Part shown: in pieces, positions 1-4,156 of the stretch
Layout: each line of letters begins with the position of its first letter
Position numbering within the stretch: position 1 is the stretch's first letter
Translations under genes and position numbers: made by a program
Notes under the pieces: generated by a model
What the model saw: only the letters and a program-made list of their open reading frames with translations
Databases searched by the model: none
Told to the model about the DNA's origin: nothing
Source of the DNA: a bacterium Ga0077546
GTDB taxonomy: Bacteria; Cyanobacteriota; Vampirovibrionia; Obscuribacterales; Obscuribacteraceae
DNA length: 7,216 nucleotides
Reading direction: 5' to 3'
Assembly (NCBI GenBank): GCA_001464165.1
Contig: LNEX01000200.1
Span: 1 to 7,216, forward strand

Positions 1-117
1 CTCTTGCAACCGGGTTTATTAAATAACTAGTCTAAAATACCAGGCTTTGCCTATCGCAATTAACTTAGACGAGCGTATCTCTTAGCGCTAAAATGGCAAG
101 CAATAGTGAGTTTACAC
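1..117 (+). promoter_or_regulatory. uppS upstream region with leader module copy 1
   Basis: This non-coding stretch holds the blocks ACTAGTC (26-32), TACCAG (38-43), TAACTTAGACGAGCGT (61-76) and GAG-TTTACACG (108-118). All four recur in the same order upstream of mutS. An AT-rich TTATTAAATA (16-25) precedes the first block, where the mutS copy has TTATATAAG, so a -10 element there is possible. TAAAAT occurs at 33-38 and 89-94 as other -10-like hexamers, but no convincing -35 accompanies any of them. An upstream gene could end within the first 30 bases (all three + frames reach a stop by position 30), which cannot be judged from this window. Confidence 0.5.
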
Positions 118-897
118 GTGAAAGCCTTGCACCGGACAAAAATTTCCAAAGCTAGCAAACCAGAACATGGCACAGAGGCAGCCTCTGAAGCTGCAAATAC
201 CTTGCCTGTGGAGCACGTGGCGATCATCATGGATGGCAACCGGCGCTGGGCCGACCTGCGTCACTATCCTCGTCTCAAGGGCCATCAAGAAGGCGTAAAG
301 AGTCTGAAGCGCTTGGTTCGCCATGTTGGCAGCCGTGGTTTGAAGTATTTGACTGTCTATGCATTTTCGTCTGAAAACTGGCAGCGTAGTTCCGAAGAAG
401 TGAACTATCTTTTTGATTTGTTCGGTCGTGTGCTGACAGAGGAATTCAAAGAACTTTCGGATAACGGTGTTCGCTTGCGCTTTCTCGGTCAGCTCGATAA
501 AGTGCCGAGCAATCTTCTCAAGTCTATGAACAAGACAATGGAAGACACCGCTGGCAATACTGGCCTTAGTTTGCAGGTCGCCATCAATTATGGTGCTCGC
601 TTAGAAATTACTGATGCTGTTCGCCGCATCGCCGCTGAGGTTGCTGCTGGCAAAGTTAAAGTGGAAGAGATAAGCGAAGAAATGATTTCCGGCAACCTCT
701 ACACTTGCGGCATCCCTGACCCCGGCTTATTGATCCGCACAGGGGGCGAAATGCGCTTGAGCAATTATTTGCTCTGGCAATCTGCCTACACTGAAATATT
801 TGTCACGCCAGTACTCTGGCCTGAGTTCACGCCGGAACATTTCGATCAAGCTATGGTTGACTTCGCCCAGCGCAATCGCCGTTGGGGCGGAGACTAA
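118..897 (+). CDS. uppS: Isoprenyl transferase (undecaprenyl diphosphate synthase, cis-prenyltransferase)
   Basis: This cytosolic, membrane-associated enzyme adds isopentenyl diphosphate units in cis to farnesyl diphosphate. The product is the C55 lipid carrier used for peptidoglycan and other envelope polymers. Numbered from the GTG at 118 (259 residues), the cis-prenyltransferase signature HVAIIMDGNRRWAD lies at about 33-46, with the catalytic/Mg-binding Asp at 39 and the diphosphate-binding Asn-Arg-Arg after it. FSSENW is at 83-88, NYGAR at about 157-161, and RTGGEMRLSNYLLWQ followed by AYTE is near 207-226. The last part carries the Arg and Glu of the second substrate site. E. coli UppS is 253 residues, so the gene is full length, with an unconserved N-terminal tail of about 28 residues. 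The start is uncertain. GTG 106 is in frame but has no Shine-Dalgarno. GTG 118 has GAG 7 bases upstream and lines up with the mutS start region. Family assignment is secure. Confidence 0.96.
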   Translation: MKALHRTKISKASKPEHGTEAASEAANTLPVEHVAIIMDGNRRWADLRHYPRLKGHQEGVKSLKRLVRHVGSRGLKYLTVYAFSSENWQRSSEEVNYLFDLFGRVLTEEFKELSDNGVRLRFLGQLDKVPSNLLKSMNKTMEDTAGNTGLSLQVAINYGARLEITDAVRRIAAEVAAGKVKVEEISEEMISGNLYTCGIPDPGLLIRTGGEMRLSNYLLWQSAYTEIFVTPVLWPEFTPEHFDQAMVDFAQRNRRWGGD

Positions 898-955
898 CAA
901 CTAACATCAGTCGGTATAAAAGCGTTCTGCTATAAAGCATTGCCGCTGCGGATGT

Positions 956-2788
956 CTATTGCTGAGGGGGATAGCCCTGCTGCTGAGGCGGGTAGCCTTG
1001 CTGTTGAAGTGGGTACTGCTGCGGTGGATAACCCTGTTGCGGAGGCGCATATCCTTGTGGCGGTGCATAGCCCTGCTGCGGAGGTGCGTAACCTTGTGGC
1101 GGTGCATAGCCCTGCTGCGGAGGTGCATAACCTTGTGGTGGATAACCCTGTTGTTGAGGTGCATAACCCTGTTGAGGCGGATAGCCCTGTTGTGGTTGTG
1201 CGTAATAAGGCGCTACTGCCGCCGCTGCTGAAATCTGCATAGTTTCGTCTAACTGCACAGGCAGCTGCGTTCCGGCATGAAATATAACTTCTGAGCCTTT
1301 GCGCACCCCGGCGCCGACAAGGCCAACGCCCGCACCAATGGCGGTGCCAAACACGGCACCCATGCCTGTGGCCCTGCCCACTTGGCCGCCCGATGTTGCT
1401 CCGACAATCGCTCCTAGACCGGTACCGAGGGCTGCGCCGCCCCCAGCCCCAATACCGGTTGTGAGAAGGCCTTTACCGACTCTGCCTGCAGTACTGCCAC
1501 CAGTGAGTCGTACTTCAGAACCGTCTACAGATGCTGATAGTGGGAAGCGTCTACCATCAGGAGTTTGGATAGCAGTGAAGCGAATATCAATTTTGCCATT
1601 GGCACCAAAGCGGAAGCGTTTGGCCGAAACCACATTGCTTACTTGACCTATAAGCAAACTGCCAGCTGGCACCACTTCTACTCCGCCCGAATAGATAGGA
1701 GAGGGTAAAGTTGCTTCGACAGATTCTCCTGGTTGAGTAGAGCCTGAGTCCATCGTGTTCTTGAGCGAGGCTTGAAACTTGGTGCCGGCTCCAACTGTCA
1801 TAACTCTGCCTGATAGCGGAGGTTGTTGGTAGCCACCAGCCTGGCCGTATTGAGGCGGGCCTGGCGGTTGGTATGCTTGTTGAGGCTGCTGATAAGGCTG
1901 TTGCGGCACAGAGCCGAAACTTTCTGGTTGACCCATGTTCTGATGTTGAACACCGCCCTGCCAACCACCTTGAGGTAGTGGTTGATAATTTTGGGGCGGA
2001 GGCTGCTGTTGATATGGTTGCTGCCCCTGAAATGGTGGTTGAGAACTTGGCACTTCGGCTTGAGCTACCGGAGTTTCAGCTTGAAACTTTGGCTGACTGC
2101 GCGGATTGCTCAAGGCTTGATTGATAGCTTGGCGCTTTCTATAGTCGCTCAGTTTGCTAAGAATGGCTGCGGTATCGCCTCTTGAGGCAATTTCAGCGGC
2201 ATCTACTGTGGTATCGCCTGCTTGATTGACTAAGATGCCAGCCAGTTCTGCTTGAGTAATTCCTGGTTTTGCCCAATCAGGTATTTTGCTTTTATCTGTA
2301 AACTTGGTCAGTGTTTTGGCAACTGTGCCATCGTCTGGGGTGCTGGTTCCAAGGGCGCGGGCTATGATAGATATCATTTCGCCACGTTGCATAAATTGCT
2401 TTGGTCGAAAACCGTCGGGGTAGCCAGCGATATAGTTATTTTTGCAAATGATTTCGACGGGCTTGTAAAACCAGTCAGTTGGCTTTACGTCAGGAAAAGT
2501 TGGCTTGTCTGGTACTGCCTGATTTTCTATGCCTAAGATTTTCACCAGCCAGCTGGCTAACTGTGCTCTAGTAACTGGGTCTTTGGGGTGAAATTTTCCA
2601 TCGGGCTCTGCGCCGATAATGCCGTCGTCAGAAAGAAGGTTTACGTATTTTTCTGTCCAGTTGCCAGACATGTCGACAAAGCGGGCCGCGCAGGCCGCCT
2701 GTGGATAAGAGCAAATTGAAGAAATAGCGAGAGTAGAAGCTATTGCCAGAGAGAGAATTTTGATGGTCGCAGCTTTCTTCGCTGGCAT
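956..2788 (-). CDS. Exported SLH-domain protein with Gln/Pro/Tyr-rich tracts and a glycine-zipper segment
   Basis: This is a 610-residue envelope protein. Residues 1-34 form a signal peptide with a Lys-rich start, hydrophobic core and ACA/A cleavage site. Three S-layer homology domains follow at about 37-86, 98-147 and 163-214, with the TRAQ, QRGE and SRGD forms of the ITRAE-type motif. SLH domains bind cell-wall polymer or peptidoglycan, so wall anchoring is expected. Residues 228-325 are a Gln/Pro/Tyr-rich linker. Residues 330-430 look like a compact beta-rich domain (VVPAGSLLIGQV, then IRFTAIQTPDGRRFPLSA). Residues 434-497 are a glycine-zipper-like Gly/Ala run that could insert in or pack against a membrane. 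About 525-610 is a repetitive GYAPPQQ tail. AGAGG lies 6 bases before the ATG. The gene is probably the last of a minus-strand block. The overall architecture is not one I can name and the function is unknown, possibly a surface matrix or structural protein. Confidence 0.9.
   Translation of the reverse strand: MPAKKAATIKILSLAIASTLAISSICSYPQAACAARFVDMSGNWTEKYVNLLSDDGIIGAEPDGKFHPKDPVTRAQLASWLVKILGIENQAVPDKPTFPDVKPTDWFYKPVEIICKNNYIAGYPDGFRPKQFMQRGEMISIIARALGTSTPDDGTVAKTLTKFTDKSKIPDWAKPGITQAELAGILVNQAGDTTVDAAEIASRGDTAAILSKLSDYRKRQAINQALSNPRSQPKFQAETPVAQAEVPSSQPPFQGQQPYQQQPPPQNYQPLPQGGWQGGVQHQNMGQPESFGSVPQQPYQQPQQAYQPPGPPQYGQAGGYQQPPLSGRVMTVGAGTKFQASLKNTMDSGSTQPGESVEATLPSPIYSGGVEVVPAGSLLIGQVSNVVSAKRFRFGANGKIDIRFTAIQTPDGRRFPLSASVDGSEVRLTGGSTAGRVGKGLLTTGIGAGGGAALGTGLGAIVGATSGGQVGRATGMGAVFGTAIGAGVGLVGAGVRKGSEVIFHAGTQLPVQLDETMQISAAAAVAPYYAQPQQGYPPQQGYAPQQQGYPPQGYAPPQQGYAPPQGYAPPQQGYAPPQGYAPPQQGYPPQQYPLQQQGYPPQQQGYPPQQ
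1014..1169 (-). repeat. 39-bp coding tandem repeat in the SLH-protein C-terminus
   Basis: About four units start at 1014, 1053, 1092 and 1131, with a 39-base period (13 codons). Units at 1053-1087 and 1092-1126 are identical over 35 bases, and the outer two have diverged. Each unit encodes about two GYAPPQ-type motifs. The near identity of the central copies points to recent slippage or recombination, so copy number may vary among strains. More degenerate GYPPQQ-like repeats continue on both sides. Confidence 0.85.
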
Positions 2789-2794
2789 GAAAGG

Positions 2795-2799
2795 CCTCT
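2795..2799 (-). promoter_or_regulatory. Ribosome binding site of the SLH-protein gene
   Basis: On the minus strand AGAGG stands 6 bases before the ATG at 2788. This supports that start, which also gives an intact signal peptide. Confidence 0.65.
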
Positions 2800-2832
2800 G
2801 TTTTTCTCAAGTTAGCTGCCGCAGAGCGGTGC

Positions 2833-3210
2833 TTAGCTCAGTATCCCTTCAAGTGATCTACCCTGTTCTTCAACAGATCTAATCAGTCCTTCAAGATTGA
2901 TACGTTGACCTTTTGCTGTCAGCACTACTAAGAAGTGGCCCGCAGCCTCGTAGAAGTGCAAAATACCTTGGTCTGTGAGTAGTGTCATTTGTATCAAGTT
3001 GCCTCTGTTCATCCGTTGAATGGAGACATCATTGTTTGAGAAGAGAGTAGCGGAGAGCGCACCAATAGTCGATATGTCAACTTCGGGTGGCAAGCTGCTG
3101 CTCACCACCGAACCATCGCGTCCGACCAAAAGACAACCAAGAATTCCGTGTTTGCCATTTAGTGAATTGAGAAGATTTTTGAGTTGAGAAGCCGATTCTG
3201 GAGTTACCAT
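2833..3210 (-). CDS. Roadblock/LC7 domain protein (MglB-like family)
   Basis: This 125-residue cytosolic protein is essentially a single roadblock/LC7 domain. A short N-terminal helix (SASQLKNLLNSL, about 6-17) is followed by the strand pattern GILGCLLVGRDGSVVSSSLP (22-41). A helix with ISTIGALSATLFS comes next (46-58), then the strands LIQMTLLTDQGILHFYEA and HFLVVLTAKG. A C-terminal helix has the sequence IRSVEEQGRSLEGIL. Roadblock proteins form dimers that usually regulate small Ras-like GTPases (MglB acts on MglA in bacterial polarity and motility). No GTPase gene is in this window. AAGGA lies 9 bases before the ATG. The gene sits between two exported-protein genes, 58 and 44 bases from them, so co-expression is likely. 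The domain call is strong; the partner and process are unknown. Confidence 0.86.
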   Translation of the reverse strand: MVTPESASQLKNLLNSLNGKHGILGCLLVGRDGSVVSSSLPPEVDISTIGALSATLFSNNDVSIQRMNRGNLIQMTLLTDQGILHFYEAAGHFLVVLTAKGQRINLEGLIRSVEEQGRSLEGILS

Positions 3211-3224
3211 CTAGCCTATTCCTT

Positions 3225-3243
3225 AAATTAAAACCGTTAATTT
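3225..3243. repeat. Perfect AT-rich inverted repeat upstream of the roadblock gene
   Basis: AAATTAA (3225-3231) and TTAATTT (3237-3243) are exact inverted copies around a 5-base centre, AACCG. The element lies between the stop of the exported protein and the roadblock gene, touching the latter's AAGGA ribosome site at 3220-3224. It could be an operator or a weak hairpin affecting initiation. An AT-only 7-bp stem may also be chance. Confidence 0.4.
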
Positions 3244-3268
3244 GAACTGCTTATTTCGCTTTGAATGC

Positions 3269-4057
3269 TTATTTAGAGGGTGCTGAGTCAGCAGATGCTT
3301 TTTTCTCTTTTTCTTTGTCATCAGCTGCTGCTTTTAAGCGTTTGATTTTGAGAACATCTACCCATGGTTCGTCTAATGGGGTGGCAAATACTTTACCGGT
3401 AACTTCTAGTTGGTCGCCTTCTTTCAGTTCGCTCAAAAGTTTGGCTTGGGGCGATTTATCATCTTCTTTCGGAATCGGCATGGCTAGTTTCAGCTCTGAG
3501 AGCGGAACTTTGCTGTTATTGCGGAAGACCAAGAAAGACAAGTGGGTTTTCGCAGGGCGCATGGCCGGCTTGTAGTCAAGTGCTAGGGAGCTATAGGCCT
3601 GGAAGTTGGCGACAAAGCGCACATTCTTATTGAGATATTCGCTGGCGTGCTCGGTCAAGGCTTCGGCGGGAACGTTGATAACGTTTTCAATGACAATCTC
3701 AGGAGCTGGTTTGGCATCCTTTTTCTCGGGGGCCTTGGCTGCTTCTTTCTTTTCTGAATCCGCTTTAGCGGGTTCTTTTTTGTCTACAGCAGGTTTGGCG
3801 TCTTTACTCTTGTCCAAAACTTTGTTTTTATCTAATGGCTTGTCGGCTGCTTTGGCCGTTTTTTCATGGCCTTCGGTGCTTTTGCCCTCTATTTGAGCGC
3901 CGGTGGCCAATTTTGCACTTGGGCTGCCAGGATAAGCAAATACTGGACTGGCCAAGCTTGGACTGGCTAACGCTAGAGCCAGGCTAAGCAGAATGGGAAG
4001 GTTTAATTTTGATTTGTTGACTACCATCTTGTGCATTCTCGATAATTTTGACCGCAT
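3269..4057 (-). CDS. Exported Lys/Ala-rich protein with a C-terminal OB-like domain, function unknown
   Basis: This 262-residue protein is not a family I recognise. Residues 1-41 form a signal peptide: a basic start, hydrophobic core LPILLSLALALA, and a VFA/Y cleavage site. Residues 58-118 are a disordered, highly charged linker of Lys, Ala, Asp, Glu and Pro. Residues 122-240 look globular. They contain LNKNVRFVANFQAY, THLSFLVFRNNSKVPLSEL, LKEGDQLEVTGKVFATPLDEPWVDVLKI, an order that resembles OB-fold proteins (a 'GD-x-V-x-V-x-G' strand followed by a strand to the end). That resemblance is inference. A charged tail closes the protein. The start could be ATG 4057 (AAGGG only 2 bases before), ATG 4036 or ATG 4027 (GAGA 9 bases before, giving a more typical signal peptide). 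It is probably the first gene of the minus-strand block and diverges from mutS. Confidence 0.78.
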   Translation of the reverse strand: MRSKLSRMHKMVVNKSKLNLPILLSLALALASPSLASPVFAYPGSPSAKLATGAQIEGKSTEGHEKTAKAADKPLDKNKVLDKSKDAKPAVDKKEPAKADSEKKEAAKAPEKKDAKPAPEIVIENVINVPAEALTEHASEYLNKNVRFVANFQAYSSLALDYKPAMRPAKTHLSFLVFRNNSKVPLSELKLAMPIPKEDDKSPQAKLLSELKEGDQLEVTGKVFATPLDEPWVDVLKIKRLKAAADDKEKEKKASADSAPSK

Positions 4058-4078
4058 AACCCTTATATAAGACTAGTC

Positions 4079-4124
4079 ATATTACCAGAAGCTTAATAAC
4101 TTAGCCGAGCTTCAACGGTAATAT
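4079..4124. repeat. 46-bp imperfect inverted repeat upstream of mutS
   Basis: ATATTACC (4079-4086) pairs perfectly with GGTAATAT (4117-4124). Nested inside, GAAGCT (4088-4093) pairs perfectly with AGCTTC (4108-4113). The arms are offset by a 1-base versus 3-base bulge, leaving a 14-base loop. The result is 14 base pairs in total. It could be a hairpin in a 5' untranslated leader or a two-site operator in the divergent promoter. It is not followed by a T-run and both flanking genes read away from it, so a terminator is unlikely. Confidence 0.6.
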
Positions 4125-4144
4125 TGGTTGCTTGTGCGACTATC

Positions 4145-4149
4145 GAGGT
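4145..4149 (+). promoter_or_regulatory. Ribosome binding site deciding the mutS start
   Basis: GAGGT lies exactly 7 bases before TTG at 4157. The longer in-frame TTG at 4124 has no Shine-Dalgarno upstream. The site therefore favours 4157 as the mutS start. Confidence 0.7.
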
Positions 4150-4156
4150 TGACGCG

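Larger units (their letters stand above)
4058..4156. promoter_or_regulatory. Divergent promoter region between the exported-protein gene and mutS, with leader module copy 2
   Basis: Ninety-nine bases separate the two divergent starts. Shared with the uppS leader are ACTAGTC (4072-4078), TACCAG (4083-4088), TAACTTAGCCGAGCTT (4097-4112) and GAGGTTGACGCG (4145-4156). TTATATAAG (4063-4071) precedes the first block and is -10-like on both strands. A second candidate pair is TAATAT, reading outward on the + strand at 4119-4124 and on the minus strand at 4084-4079. TTGACC at 4048-4053 resembles a -35, but it is only 12 bases from the nearest good -10. The true promoters cannot be fixed by eye. Confidence 0.5.

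Noticed and set aside
93..155. 20-codon frame from ATG 93, overlapping the uppS start out of frame
   Set aside because: No ribosome site, no recognisable leader-peptide content, and conserved UppS residues need the other frame. Possible but unsupported.
898..955. Possible terminator between the convergent uppS and SLH genes
   Set aside because: Only 3-4 bp stems are present and none is followed by a proper T-run on either strand.
940..1242. + strand reading frames of about 90-100 codons with repetitive protein
   Set aside because: They are antisense shadows of the Gln/Pro/Tyr repeat of the SLH protein. The periodicity comes from the 39-bp repeat and there is no start context.
907..1964. Minus-strand frames at 907-1164 and 1587-1964
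   Set aside because: They overlap the SLH protein gene in another frame, have arbitrary composition and recognisable domains are absent. The SLH frame is clearly the coding one.
3281..3293. GCTGAGTCAGC palindrome followed by a T-rich stretch on the + strand
   Set aside because: It lies inside the coding 3' end of the exported protein, and no + strand gene ends there, so a terminator role is unsupported.
3606..3896. + strand hydrophobic frame of 96 codons
   Set aside because: It is antisense to the Lys/Ala-rich linker of the exported protein. Lys codons read in reverse give Phe/Leu-rich sequence, which mimics a membrane protein.
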